64,000 bases of DNA from positions 101,024,554 through 101,088,553 of the forward strand of contig NC_080539.1 of NCBI RefSeq assembly GCF_028640845.1. Reading direction: 5' to 3'. A program made the position numbers and the translations under genes. How positions within the stretch are numbered: position 1 is the first letter of the stretch; every line of letters starts with the position of its first letter. The notes under the pieces are model-generated. The model ran no database searches. It was not told the origin of the DNA and was given only the letters and a program-made list of their open reading frames with translations. Of this stretch, positions 27,401-42,400 are shown piece by piece. This DNA is from Ahaetulla prasina. Taxonomy: Eukaryota > Chordata > Lepidosauria > Squamata > Colubridae.

Positions 27401-30400
27401 GAGTGGCCAGCACCAGCCAGGAGGGGCACGGGTCCAGTAAACACGTGGTGGCATTCAGTCTACCCAACAACCTGTCCATGTCCTCGGGAGCCACAGGGTC
27501 AAACTCATCCCAGACAATGTCACCAAGACCACCCTCGGACGCCTCACCTGAGTCACATAGTTTTAGCTTTAAATTTTGACTAAGAATTGACATTTAAAAT
27601 AGGCTCCCATGGCATCACTAGGTAACACCCTCAAACCAAGAAATGTGTAGAGCCAACCCCATCATCCTAGTCGATCTTATCTGGGTGAGGGCATACCACC
27701 AGAAAGTGATCCTGCACATATACAGGCCCTGAATTAAGAACAACTTTAAAATTAACAACCAGCATGTTGAATTGCACCGAGAAGCCACTTGGCAGCAGTA
27801 CAGTTTCTGAAGTAGAATTTCTACATGGATGTCTTGAAGTGCTACATCATTATTTGAGCCACCATATCTTAGATCAGCTGCAGCTTCTAAGTGCACTTCA
27901 AAAACTACTCATATAGAATGTGTTGAAGCAAACCAACTCAGAGATAACCAAAGCCTCCCATTCCAGGAAAGATTGCAACTGATACACAGGATGAAGTGGT
28001 GAAAAGGCCCCCTTGGTCACAGCTATCATCTATTTCCTGAACTGGAACTGTGAATTCAAGAGGAATCCCAAATTATGAAGCAGTTGTATTTGGAGAAGTA
28101 CAATCCAGCTCCAAATTAAATATTATATCTCATTGGAATCAGCAGGCTTTCAAATACAGACTGTCTTGCTGCAATTAAATTTTAATCTGTTCCTCTTCAT
28201 CCAGATCTGAACAGTCTCCAGGTACATGGACAATATTTCAATAGCTTAGGGCTCAGACTCTCTTTGCCAATTGAAACCATCCTTTCATGAAGGAGGACAA
28301 TCCTTGCATAACAGGGTCCTTGACATCCAATCCTCAGACGCATCCCAGAAGTTACGATGATTGATGTTTGAAACTTACTGACAGATCAAGCAGAACTATG
28401 AGGTTTACAATATAGCTATCTCAGTCTCCTGAGAGTTCATCCACAAGAACAATGAATGCTAACTATGTTCCTGTACCTTGTCCTGTCTGAAATGGGTCCA
28501 TATAATTCATTTCTTCTGGGGCTTGTTGAAGTTGCAGCCTCACAATTTTCTCAACTATCTTTCCTAGGAAACACATTAGTAGACAAGGTTGTCTATTCAG
28601 TCAGGCTCAAATGATGGTTTCTTAAGGAGGGCATACAAATATCTCTTTTAGAAAAGCTTACAACATTAGCAATACTATCTCTCAAGGATGGATTTACCAT
28701 TGCGTCAACTCAACTTTCTGTCAACTCCTGAAGGCTTTCACCAACTACAAAAGGAAGGAACCTAAACTACGAGGAGTTCTATTAAAATGGCAAAAAACCC
28801 TATCCACTTCCTCAGAGAATCAAACTGTGGTCATTTGGGATAATTGTGCAGGATGAAACATCAGACATGTGTTCTAGACTCATCTGACTAATGTCCAACT
28901 CTGAACTGACCAGAGTGATTTATCATCCAGAAGTTAGAAAAATTCGCAGAGGGACCTTACATGTTCAACCAACCTATCCTTTATCAAAAAGGAAGGACAG
29001 GTTGGCTAAGTTTAAAAGGACCAATAGGTGGCAAATTACAGATTCCGTAAGAAGGGAGATGTTTGCTGTTCTTATTACTATAGTGTAGACTTGAATGTTA
29101 CCTATCATTTGAAATCAGCCCTTCCTTTCATGCCCTTGGCAACTCAAGCTTTCTTGGTTTACTTCATGTTACTGAGCGCCTTACCTCCAACTCTCTTGAT
29201 CAGAACAACACCTAGACTGACATCCCCTAAATTCCACTAAAGAGGTTACCTAGCCGGGTAATGAAACATTTGGAAATCAAACAAGTTCAGAGAACAAACC
29301 TCTACCCTCAATGGTTGTGTCATGCCACCGTCAGAGTCTGAATCTACGGGGGAAGATGAGCTGGAACAAGAACTGACAGATGGAGAGGCTGGTTCCATTG
29401 GCCTTGGGGGAAATTGGGGAAGGGCAGCCTCAGTCCAGGCAAGGCTTTTCTGAATTAAGTAAGGCCTGCAGACAGGTTCAGCTCAGGAGAAGAGCAAGGA
29501 CTGCTCCTGCTCTGAGAGCAAGGAGGAAAAAGAGACGTCAAGATCAACGCACATTGAGCTGGCTATAAGGGAGGAGAGTGCCCCGTCCCCTTTCACAAGG
29601 CACACCTGGGGACTGAGATGTAAGGAGATGCCGGTGGGAAGGGCATTTGTCGGAACAAGCGTTGAATCTGTGGAGCCTCGTGTGCACCTGCCAAAGCCTG
29701 GAGATTGCTGTACTCTGTCTTGTGGGGCTTGCCAGTTTGCCTGCTTCGCTGAACTTCTTGCTCTGGTTACTGTTTATTGGACTGCTGGCCCTGGTTAATG
29801 TTTGGGCTAACCTGGCTTACTGGACTACTTGCAGTCAGAGGCTTCTGAAGGTGTGTGTGAGAGCTTTGCTCCAGGACTTGTAGTGAATGTGGGAACGTTT
29901 GGGGGCACAGTTGGAGCAATAAATGGGAATTAGATCTGCTCTCTGGTTGTGTTGCTTTTGCACCACGCCCCGGGTCATCACAGATTGCTATATTTAATTT
30001 CATTCACATTATAAACTACAAATATTAGAAATCTTTAAAGAAAATAAAAGTTATAAATCCAAAAATGCTCAGATAACTTCATTCTATGCCACAAAATAGG
30101 TAACACTGAAATTTTAGCTGTATGACAATTTTCCTTTCCACTCTGCCCTAATAAGGCATGTAGAAAGATTCAATAATATTTAATTCATAACCTAGTTCAT
30201 GCCAATGAATAGCAATAGAACTATATAACCTCTTGTAGAACAGCATGAGACATTTAATATAAATAAAGATTTAATTAAATAGAGAGTTGATAGCTAATTT
30301 AACTGTGCTGAAGACCTGAAGAATTACAGTAATGCTTAGTCAAGCAGTCTAATGGAATTCAAAGAGTTGTTTTCAAAGATGTTACAGATCACAACATCTA

Positions 30401-33400
30401 CAGTTACAACAGGTGGACAGTGTGCTGCTGAATAGTGTCACTGTTGGGATTTAGAGAAACCCTAGTTTATCCTTACAAAACACCACCATGAACATGAAAG
30501 AAGGGAAATGACTTAGCACAACTTTTAAAAATGTAGAAATCAGAAAGCTGTATAACATCGATGGTGCTGGCAGCATATAAAAGTTCAATTTAAATCATAT
30601 TCTATTCGATTCTACCTAAGATGGCGCCGACGAAGGCTGCCTCGGTGAAATGCTCTCTAATTGTTTCTTTATTTCTAATTGTTCTCTGTGACTCACTATG
30701 GATTTCCTACTCACGAGACCATCTGCTAAAAATTAAGGAACATTTCTTTAAGGAGCAGCTTTCTTTAATCTCACCCCCGCCTGTCTTTACAAACACGGAG
30801 GAGATTCTAACACAGGAGGAGGCAATTCCCACGGAGCCATGGATTACTAAAAAAACCAAACGACGGAAACGAAGGAAACGAGGTAAAAGATCTGGGATCT
30901 TAATCAAGCTAAGAACTCGCACTAAAACTCCTCTGCCTTCAATTTTCCTAACAAATATACGCTCACTTGCAAATAAGATGGATGAAATACTCCTCTTAAA
31001 CAAATACTATTCTGATTTTCGCAATTCAGCAGTCCTATGCTTCTCTGAAACCTGGTTAAATGAATCAATTGAAAATAGCAGCCTGAACGTTCCAGGATTT
31101 CAAATTGACCGATCAGACAGGATTCCAGAAACATCTGGTAAAAAGAAAGGAGGAGGCTTATGCCTATATATTAATTCAACCTGGTGTCAAGATTTTAACA
31201 TAATTTACAAATTCTGTGACAACAATTTAGAGACTCTAATTATCAACTGCAAACCTTACTATTCGCCTCGTGAATTTTCCTCATTTCTTCTAATTGCTGT
31301 TTATGTCCCACCACAAGCCTGTGTAAACGAGGCATTACGAACTCTAGGTGAAGCCAAACACCCTGATTCACTGGCCATTGTTTTGGGAGATCTAAACAAG
31401 GCAAACTTAAGGAAAGAACTACCAAAATACTTTCAGCATGTCAATTGTCCCACCAGAGGCAAGAATACTCTAGACCACTGCTACACAACACTAAAAGATG
31501 CCTATCGGTCTTTACCACGTGCAGCTGTAGGACACTCTGATCATTGCATGATTCACCTTGTACCTGCTTACAGGCAAAGACTTAAAGCCATAAAACCAAT
31601 AATTAAATCAGTGAAAACCTGGACGGAGGAATCAGAATTAAAGCTACAGGCATGTTTTGACTGCACTGATTGGAATATTTTAAAGATACCTCTGCAGACC
31701 TGGATGAACTCACAGATACTGTAACATCATATGTCAGCTTCTGTGAAGACCTATGTACCTACAAGGAACTTGCGAATACACAGTAATAACAAACCTTGGT
31801 TTACACCTAAACTTAAGCAGCTACGACATTCCAAGAGGAAGCCTACAGAAAAGGTGATAAAATGCTGTACAATCAGGCCAGAAATGCACTAACAAGGAGA
31901 TAAGAGCAGCAAAAGAAGCTACTCTGAAAAGCTAAAGAATCAATTTTCAGCAAATGAACCAGCAAACATGTGGAAAACTCTTAAAAATATCACCGGCTAT
32001 GGCAAACCTCCTTCCCAGGCTGAAGGTAATCAACAACTGGCAGATGACCTGAATGAGTTTTACTGCAGGTTTGAAAGGAAACTACAGCCACCTATCTCCA
32101 CAACCCCCATCTCAGACACACCAACAACAGCCAAGCCTCCTACAACTGACCCCATTTCATTGGGTTCACAACCCCTAGTGATCACAGAAAAGGAAGTGCA
32201 GGACCTATTTCACAGACAAAAGCCAGGAAAAGCTCCAGGCCCAGACAAGATAACTCCTTCTTGCTTAAAAGTCTGTGCTGACCAATTGGCCCCCCTCTTC
32301 CCCCATATTTTCAATAAATCACTAGAGATGTGCTATGTTCCTTCTTGCTTCAAACGCTCTACCATCATCCCAGTGCCGAAGAAGCCCACCATCAAGGAAC
32401 TGAATGACTACAGACCAGTTGCTCTAACATCTGTAGTCATGAAAACCTTTGAAAGGCTAGTGCTTTCCTACCTGAAAACCATCACGAATCCGCTCTTAGA
32501 CCCCTTGCAATTTGCATACCGAGCAAATAGATCAACAGATGATGCTGTTAATATGGCTCTGCACTACATCCTACAACATCTTGAGTCTCCAAAGACCTAT
32601 GCAAGGGTCCTTTTGTAGACTTTAGTTCAGCATTCAATACCATCATTCCAGACATTCTTCTAACTAAGCTAAACCAGCTACAGGTACCGGAACAGACTTG
32701 TAAGTGGATCACAAGCTTCCTAACAAACAGGAAGCAGCAGGTGAAGCTAAGCAAGATCACATCAAATACCTGTACAATTAGCACAGGGGCCCCCCAAGGC
32801 TGTGTGCTCTCCCCACTTCTCTTCTCTCTGTATACCAATGACTGCATCTCCAATGATCCATTTGTTAAGCTACTGAAGTTCACAGATGACACAACAGTGA
32901 TTGGTCTCATTCGAGACAATGACGAATCCGCATATAGACGAGAGGTCGAACGACTAGCCTTGTGGTGCAACCAAAACAATCTGGAACTGAACACACTCAA
33001 AACCGTAGAAATGGTGGTAGACTTTAGGAAAAACCCTTCCATACTTCCACCTCTCACAATACTTGACAACACAGTATCAACAGTAGAAACCTTCAAATTT
33101 CTGGGTTCTATCATATCGCAAGATCTCAAATGGACAGCTAACATCAAAACATCATTAAAAGGACAACAAAGAATGTTCTTTCTGCCAACTCAGTAAGCTC
33201 AAACTGCCCAAGGAGCTGCTGATCCAATTCTACAGAGGAATTATTGAGTCTGTCATTTGCACCTCTATAACTGTCTGGTTCGGTTCTGCAACCCAACAAG
33301 AAAAACACAGACTTCAGAGGATAATTAGAACTGCAGAAAAATAATTGCTACCAACTTGCCTTCCATTGAGGACCTGTATACTGCACGAATCAAGAAGAGG

Positions 33401-36400
33401 GCCGTGAAAATATTTGCAGATCCCTCGCATCCTGGACATAAACTGTTTCAACTCCTACCCTCAAAAGCAGCTATAGAGCACTGCACACCAGAACAACTAG
33501 ACACAAGAACAGTTTTTCCCGAAGGCCATCACTCTGCTAAACAAATAATTCCCTCAACACTGTCAGACTATTTACTGAATCTGCACTACTATTAATCGTT
33601 TCATAGTTCCCATCACCAATCTCTTTCCACTTATGACTGTATGACTATAACTTGTTGCTGGCAATCCTTATGATTTATATTGATATATTGATCATCAATT
33701 GTGTTGTAAATGTTGTACCTTGATGAACGTATCTTTTCTTTTATGTACACTGAGAGCATATGCACCAAGACAAATTCCTTGTGTGTCCAATCACACTTGG
33801 CCAATAAAATTCTATTCTATTCTATTCTATTCTATTCTATTCTATTGCTCTTAATTAATAGATCAGGAATGTCTTATATATCCATTCTTCTCTACTCCAT
33901 CACTGTACTTCAATTTTACAATTCAAACAATTGTAAAAAAAAATATGGACATCAAAATCAACAATGTCATTGAATGGACTGTGTAGACAGCAAAATCCAC
34001 AGGAGGGCAGAATGTTGTAGGAAGCACAGAAATGTAACAGCTAGACTCAAGTCTGCAAAAATATGTTTAAATCCATGTTATCAATGCCTTGATAAACTCC
34101 GGAACCAAAAATTTTACTAATTTGCCTGTCTTCTGAGAATATTATGAAAACCTTTTATAATTAATACAGCTCAGATTTTATAATTAAGGTAATTCCATAT
34201 AAAAACACTGCTAGAATACAATTCCAGATATAATACATTCAGCTATCCTTTCAATGCAATGGAAATGTATATGAGTATGTTATGATTTCAAACATTTAGT
34301 CAATATCACCACAGTGAGATCGATAAATATTTAAATCTAACAAAAATGAATAAATAATACATATTCATTAGACCAATTTATTTTTCTGGAATGGGAAGTT
34401 TTCAAATACTGTAGGAAATTGCTTTCATCGGCAAATCACAAACCCATGCCATTTTCATCCATATGAAGAGCAAAAGATGGAAATGTTTGTTTTCAAAATA
34501 AATACTACCTAATTAAGAACAGGAAGTAGGCAATGACTAGCACGTATGTCGTTTACCTTTTTAATTAAGAACAGATATAGTGCAACTTTATTCATGTTTT
34601 TATTATTACCAGTAACATAACAAGAAACTTACAGCTTCAAGCTGATCCATTAGTTTGCATAAGAATTTACGACATTCTGGGTTTTTACTATCAATCTTCA
34701 TACCTGTCTGCATAGCATACAAACGACCTGTAAAAGAAAAAAAGACTCAATGAAGACTTCAGAGGAATTTCTTATTGCTCTTAGGTTAGATACTCTCCAA
34801 ACCAGGGAGCAAAGCTGGCTGAGGAATTCTGGAAGTTGAAGTCCACACGCCTTAAAGCTGCCAAGGTTGGAGACCCCTGCCCCAAACTATTGCCAATGAT
34901 GTCAGACCCTGTGAGATAGGCAAACTCTAAGAACCACTTGGATTTCTGAAAGAATCTTTGTTGCTACTATGGTAAACCATAAAACCTGTAGAAAGCACCA
35001 TAGTAATTTTCCAGGTGAGCTTATGCCCAGCATAATCAAAGTGGAGTTACTCTAAGTGTCTCTTTTGTAATATTATTTCCTTTTATTATTATACTATATT
35101 ATTACTCTATTCCTACCCCATGTTGCCAAGGCTTGCTAGATATTTCATCACAACTGGTGAAAAACACGGCTTTACAAATTCAGCAATGCTTGAATAGTAA
35201 CATGTCCACAATTTATTAATATCAAAGCCTTGTTTGGATTTAAATTCTAACATAAAACCTATAGAAATAGAAACATTTGAAAGCAGTGTTTTATAACTCT
35301 TGGGTTACAATTATTGATATAGAGCAACAATGAAGATGGGGTATAATTTCTCAGGGCACACCTAGATGGGTAATCCCACCAGGAATTTGTTTCCACAATT
35401 GATTCCTGAACTGTATTACAAACAGTTTTGGAAGGACAACATCATTTTAAAAACTTTTCATGTTATAGGAACGTATATACAGCATACGGAGACCCCCTTG
35501 GTTTTTATGGCAGAGAGACTTACACTTTTCCTACATTTATCCGTTTTCTTGGCTATGTTAGCATGTTATATTAAAGGTTACGTCAAGATAAACTTAATTA
35601 TGCTTTGTTTGTGACAAGAACATGTCCATAAAATGGCTGTGCCAAAATCCAAACAATATGTATTTTAATTACACACTAAGGGAATTGTATTTATGTTTAT
35701 CCTGTCCTTTTAATAGATAACTCAAGGCAGCAAACATACCTAATATCTTGCCTCCTATTTTTCTCACGACAACAACCCTGTTAAGATGTGTTGGGCTGAG
35801 AAAAAAATGATGGCTGCAAGTCTCTCAGCTGCTTGCCATGCCTGTGTGAGTCTATGAACTCACAGTGTCTGAGTTTCTAGGCCAGCAATTTACCTGACTA
35901 AACAAGATTAAGCAATTGAACTTGAAATTCACAAGCACTGATGTGTTAAAAGAAATAGTGAAGTGGCGAATAGTGTCATAGCATGTGTTATCCCTGACTC
36001 ATGTTTTTAGGTTTTCAAATACAATACAGCTTTCACTATAGCTTCATTTGAGGAACATCTCAAAACAGATAGTATAAAAGCTGTGATTGATATACAAGTC
36101 AAGTCTAAGATAATAATTTTGTTTTTTAAGGATGTAACAAACTATCATTTTTAGTAATATGAACTATTGATAGCACTTAATGTGAAAACCTGTTTCAATG
36201 TGAATATTGCTGTCTCAGAAGGAATCTTGGAAAGTCTTCAATAATTTAAATAAATAGTACCTTTCAACAATTGAATGAAGTGCAGACATTTCAATTTTCT
36301 TGAGAGTAAATTGAAATTGAAGACATATTGGAATGACACTGGTAAATGAAAGTCTAAACTGGACTTAATTCCAAAACCAGAATACAATCTACAGTTTTTC

Positions 36401-39400
36401 TTGGAATAATTATAGATTTGCCACTATGTGTGCAAAAGCTGGGAGATTTAGCTTACAATTAAACTTTAACTAAACAATTTTTATTCTGTAGCAGGAAACG
36501 AATACAATTCTCAAACAAATCCATAAAAATAACAAGATAAAAATTATGAACATATGCAAAAATCATATGAAATACTTCTGTTGGATTGCCAATTCACCTA
36601 AAACTAGTCCTGTATATTTCTTCTCCCAAATAGTTGTGTGCAGCTCACTTGTATTTGACTGTGTAAATTTGTAATACATATTGGCCTTGGGTTAAATTCT
36701 AAAAAAAAATAAATCAGTATCATGAGAATTAAACTGTCTTTAAAATGAGACAACTAATTTGTAAAATTGGTGGGTTTTATGTGAGAGAAATGAAGGAGAA
36801 ATGAAAGAGGAGACAGGTTTTTGTGCTGGGATCAAGAAGCATATATTTATGAATTTTACTATACTACATATAAATGAGAAGCTCCTACATTCAAAATACT
36901 CTAATTTCAAAGTCTTCCTATTTAGTTTATAAAGAAATGTGCCCATTTTATTTTTAAATCACACCAGCATAAGTATTTCATGTAAAATCTTGGGGGTGCT
37001 GAACCCATAACAAGGATTTGGCAAGTGAACACAACTCCAAACTTTCATCTTTGATTATATTTTATTGGATGCTCAATCAAGGGTTTTTCACTTATTTTCA
37101 TTTATTTCATTTATTCTTTCACCAGCTGTCTCTTAAGTGCCAATAAAACAAACAGAAATGTGTGAGTGATTATAACCAGAAAGTAGAAAATAAAATTCCC
37201 CACACGCCTACATTTGTTTATTTCCTAGTGAGTAGTAAGAATCTGTTTTAATTCTCCAGAGTTAGAACATTAAATTGCCTCAGCAGTCATTTTGGAAGAC
37301 ATGCATTACTTCAATAAAGTGTTTTCTAAACCAGAAGATATTAAAGTGACAATTTAGAATAGAATAGAATAGAATAGAATAGAATAGAATAGAATAGAAT
37401 AGAATAGAATAGAATTTTTTATTGGCCAAGTGTGATTGGACACACAAGGAATTTGTCTTGGTGCATATGCTCTCAGTGTACATAAAAGAAAAGATACGTT
37501 CATCAAGGTACAACATTTACAACACAATTGATGGTCAATATATCAATATAAATCATAAGGATTGCCAGCAACAAGTTATAGTCATACAGTCATAAGTGGA
37601 AAGAGATTGGCAATGGGAACTATGAAACGATTAATAGTAGTGCAGATTCAGTAAATAGTCTGACAGTGTTGAGGGAATTATTTGTTTAGCAGAGTGATGG
37701 CCTTCGGGAAAAAACTGTTCTTGTGTCTAGTTGTTCTGGTGTGCAGTGCTCTATAGCGTCGTTTTGAGGGTAGGAGTTGAAACAGTTTATGTCCAGGATG
37801 CGAGGGATCTGCAAATATTTTCACGGCCCTCTTCTTGATTCGTGCAGTATACAGGTCCTCAATGGAAGGCAAGTTGGCAGCAATTATTTTTTCTGCAGTT
37901 CTAATTATCCTCTGAAGTCTGTGTTTTTCTTGTTGGGTTGCAGAACCGAACCAGACAGTTTTAGAGGTGCAAATGACAGACTCAATAATTCCTCTGTAGA
38001 ATTGGATCAGCAGCTCCTTGGGCAGTTTGAGCTTACTGAGTTGGCGCAGAAAGAACATTCTTTGTTGTCCTTTTTTAATGATGTTTTTGATGTTAGCTGT
38101 CCATTTGAGATCTTGCGATATGATAGGACCCAGAAATTTGAAGGTTTCTACTGTTGATACTGTGTTGTCAAGTATTGTGAGAGGTGGAAGTATGGAAGGG
38201 TTTTTCCTAAAGTCTACCACCATTTCTACGGTTTTGAGTGTGTTCAGTTCCAGATTGTTTTGGTTGCACCACAAGGCTAGTCGTTTGACCTCTTGTCTAT
38301 ATGCGGATTCGTCATTGTCTCGAATGAGACCAATCGCTGTTGTGTCATCTGCGAACTTCAGTAGCTTAACTGATGGATCATTGGAGATGCAGTCATTGGG
38401 ATACAGAGAAGAGAAGTGGGAGAGCACACAGCCTTGGGGCCCCTTGTACAGGTATTTGATGTGATCTTGCTTAGCTTCACCTGCTGCTTCCTGTTTGTTA
38501 GGAAGCTTGTGATCCACTTACAAGCCTGTTCCGGTACCTGTAGCTGGTTTAGCTTAGTTAGAAGAATGTCTGGAATGATGGTATTGAATGCTGAACTAAA
38601 GTCTACAAAAAGGACCCTTGCATAGGTCTTTGGAGACTCAAGATGTTGTAGGATGTAGTGCAGAGCCATATTAACAGCATCATCTGTTGATCTATTTGCT
38701 CGGTATGCAAATTGCAAGGGGTCTAACAGCGGATCCGTGATGGTTTTCAGGTAGGAAAGCACTAGCCTTTCAAAGGTTTTCATGACTACAGATGTTAAAG
38801 CAACTGGTCTGTAGTCATTCAGTTCCTTGATGGTGGGCTTCTTTGGCACTGGGATGATGGTAGAGCATTTGAAGCAAGAAGGAACATAACACATCTCTAG
38901 TGATTTATTGAAAATATGGGTGAAGATGGGGGCCAATTGGTCAGCACAGACTTTTAAGCAAGAAGGAGTTATCTTGTCTGGGCCTGGAGCTTTTCCTGGC
39001 TTTTGTCTGTGAAATAGGTCCTGCACTTCCTTTTCTGTGATCACTAGGGGTTGTGACCCAATGAAATGGGGTCAGTTGTAGGAGGCTTGGCTGTTGTTGG
39101 TGTGTCTGAGATGGGGGTTGTGGAGATAGGTGGCTGTAGTTTCCTTTCAAACCTGCAGTAAAACTCATTCAGGTCATCTGCCAGTTGTTGATTACCTTCA
39201 GCCTGGGAAGGAGGTTTGCCATAGCCGGTGATATTTTTAAGAGTTTTCCACGTTTGCTGGTTCATTTGCTGAAAACTGATTCTTTAGCTTTTCAGAGTAG
39301 CTTCTTTTTGCTGCTCTTATCTCCCTTGTTAGTGCATTTCTGGCCTGATTGTACAGCATTTTATCACCTTTTCTGTAGGCTTCCTCTTTGGAATGTCGTA

Positions 39401-42400
39401 GCTGCTTAAGTTTAGGTGTAAACCAAGGTTTGTTGTTACTGTGTATTCGCAAGTTCCTTGTAGGTACACATAGGTCTTCACAGAAACTGACATATGATGT
39501 TACAGTATCTGTGAGTTCATCCAGGTCTGCAGAGGTATCTTTAAAAATATTCCAATCAGTGCAGTCAAAACATGCCTGTAGCTTTAATTCTGATTCCTCC
39601 GTCCAGGTTTTCACTGATTTAATTATTGGTTTTATGGCTTTAAGTCTTTGCCTGTAAGCAGGTACAAGGTGAATCATGCAATGATAAGAGTGTCCTACAG
39701 CGGGGGCGTGGCCATGACCGTGGTGGGGTAAGGACCTTTCCTTCACTTCACAGGGCTTATTAATGAAGATTTATGAGAATTTATGCCGTTTGGAATGCAC
39801 TGTTATGGATGAAAGTTAATAAATCATGAACTGAAAGTGTTAACAGCCCAGCAGATTGAATTTAAAACTGGTAGGTCATCTGAAACGGCTTGAATTAAGG
39901 AGTTTCTACAGCGTGGGTTGACCGAGCCGGCAGACAAGATAAGTTGGAATAAATTGCTGTGTTTTGTTTTTCCAAAATTAACTATCTTGTTCTGTGTTAA
40001 AAATTTTTTTTCTATTGCTGAGGCTAAGGAGTGAATATTAAGGACTGAATTTGATAATGAGAAGAAATTTTTTTTTTTTGAGCCTTCCGGAAGTTCAGCC
40101 AAGAAGAATTTAATTGAAGAGAAGAGAAACTGACTTTTTATTGGATTGTTTGGCAGTAAGAGGATTTTACTGAGCTAATTTTTTCTTTATTTTTTTTTTC
40201 TCTTGAGAGCAAATTAATAGCTTGTTTATATTGCAGAAAAAAAAAGAAAAGGATTTTGCTTCGTTTAAGTTGGTTTGTCTTCCTTTCTGCTTTGCTGATG
40301 TGGAGGAAAAATGGCGCTGATTAATGTTTGCTGTGAAGTTTTGTGTTTCTTTGTGGAGTATCCTTGAACTTGAGAGATAACAGTGCAAATAAGCCGCTTC
40401 GCTTCAATTAAAAGACAGTCGTCCTTTGATCTTCACTAAGACCCTCTGTAAAATTGGTTTGGAATCCTAGTTTGGGAAATTTTTGGTTTTTTCAAAATGA
40501 CTCAACAACTTTCAGAAACGCAGCAACTTGCTGCAGCTTTAAATAAAATTGGGAAAAATAGCAGGACTATCAGGCGTATAGATAATTTGACATTGAAACT
40601 GACATCTGAAATGCAGAATTTAAAGCAAGAGATGAATGAAAACTTTGCAAAACAAAAGAGGAAATGATAATGATTAAAGATGAAATGGAGCAGATGCATG
40701 TGCATGAGGTAAAAGTAGATCGGCAAATTGGTAAAATATTTTATAAAAATGAGCAGCAAGATAAGAGAATTTGTCTTTTGGAAGAAGAGATGAGGAAATA
40801 TAATTTTGTTATCAGAGGAATCTCGGAAGAAAAGGAGGATAAATTGAAACAGCGGGTTCTGAAATGGATTAATGATTTGGATACGCAACTTACGTTCACA
40901 ATAGCAGACCTGGCAAGTGTTTTAGAATTGGATATAGAAGGCAAAATGGTTCTAACAGGAATGTGCTTGTCAGGTTCGCAAATCTTGGTGATAAGTTGGA
41001 AGTTATGGCCAAGGTGAGAGAGTTGGGAGATGCTTTGAAGTTTGAAGGGAAGACTATTCAAGTCTTCCCGGATATATCAAGAGAAGAAAGGGCATGGAGA
41101 TTTTTTTTAAAACCAATCACAAAAGTTTTGAGGGATAATGGAATTAAATACAATTGGAGGCCACCACAACAATTGAAATTTTTTTATAAAGGAAGGATGC
41201 ATACAATCACCCCAGATATAGATGCATTATTATATTTACGGGAGCTTGGACTGATTGAGATGGAGGATTTAATGGAGATAAAAGATCAAATGCTTCAGAT
41301 GGGTGGAACATCATGAAACATCAATCCGAGAAGAAGAAAAAGGGGCTATTGGAGGGCAAGACTCCAGAGGGTTAAAGAGGAAAGAAATATCACCTGTGTT
41401 GGTTGAACAGAAGAAGAGTCGTGAGGATACAGTAAGAGAAGAAGCAGATAAGAGTCTTGGAAAATATGAAGCTGAATGCGGGTCATCGCTATCTTTTTTT
41501 TGGTGATGAATTTAAATAGACAGCCCGAAAAAGTGGCCCGGGCATTGGCACGTCCCTCTCCCCATTCTCTTTATAGGCGAAACCGATGAGGATGTGGGGA
41601 AGAAGATTGTTTGTACTTTATTGTTTGTTTGTTTTTGTTTTTCTGTTTTCTTATTGTTGTTTATATGTTAAATATGGTAGTTTAATGTCGGTGGTGGGCA
41701 CAGAAAGGAAGATGCGGGGATAGGATTAAAAATTTATATTTTAAATGGGAGTTATAAAAATAATGTCATGGAATGTGAAGGGTACAGGAATCAGATTAAA
41801 AGAAGAAGATTGGAGCTTAAGATTAAAAGGATTTACCAGACATTTTATTTTACAAGAAACCCATCAGAAATCTGAAGATTCAAATAGAATGTATATAAAA
41901 GGTATGCAAATATATGAAAAGCATTTGGAACTTCAAAAGCTAGAGGAGTTGCAACACTGATATCAGATAGGGTGTACTTTGAAAACATAAGGTAATTTTG
42001 GATGAAGATGGAAGATATGTAATAATTGTTGGAAATCTTAATGAGGAAAAAGTGACACTTGTTAATTTATATTTACGAATGAAAACAAAGAGAATTTCTT
42101 GAAAAATAACAAAATTTTGGAGAATGAAAGTGTAGGGAAAGTAATTGTGGCTGGGGATTTTAATTTAATCAGAGATAAAATAGATAGTACTAATCCCACC
42201 GCTGTGGAGGAGCAAATAAAATGGGGATTTTAAATATGTGGATGCTTGAAGCGGCGTGGTTGATGTGTGGAGAGAGGTTAAAGGAATTGAGAGAGTATAC
42301 ACTTTTTCTCTAAGATATATAATACATATTCTAGAATTGATTATATTTTTCTTTCTAAAGATTTGTTGAATAATGTGGATAAGGTAGATGTGGGAATTTT

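Noticed and set aside
37356..37413. CRISPR-like or telomere-like direct repeats
   Set aside because: A simple pentanucleotide array without spacers, at the 3' end of a LINE.
38018..38464. 148-aa plus-strand ORF, and similar ones at 32548-33147 and 63399-63845
   Set aside because: These are the antisense frame of the L3-type LINE reverse transcriptase and recur in each copy for that reason.
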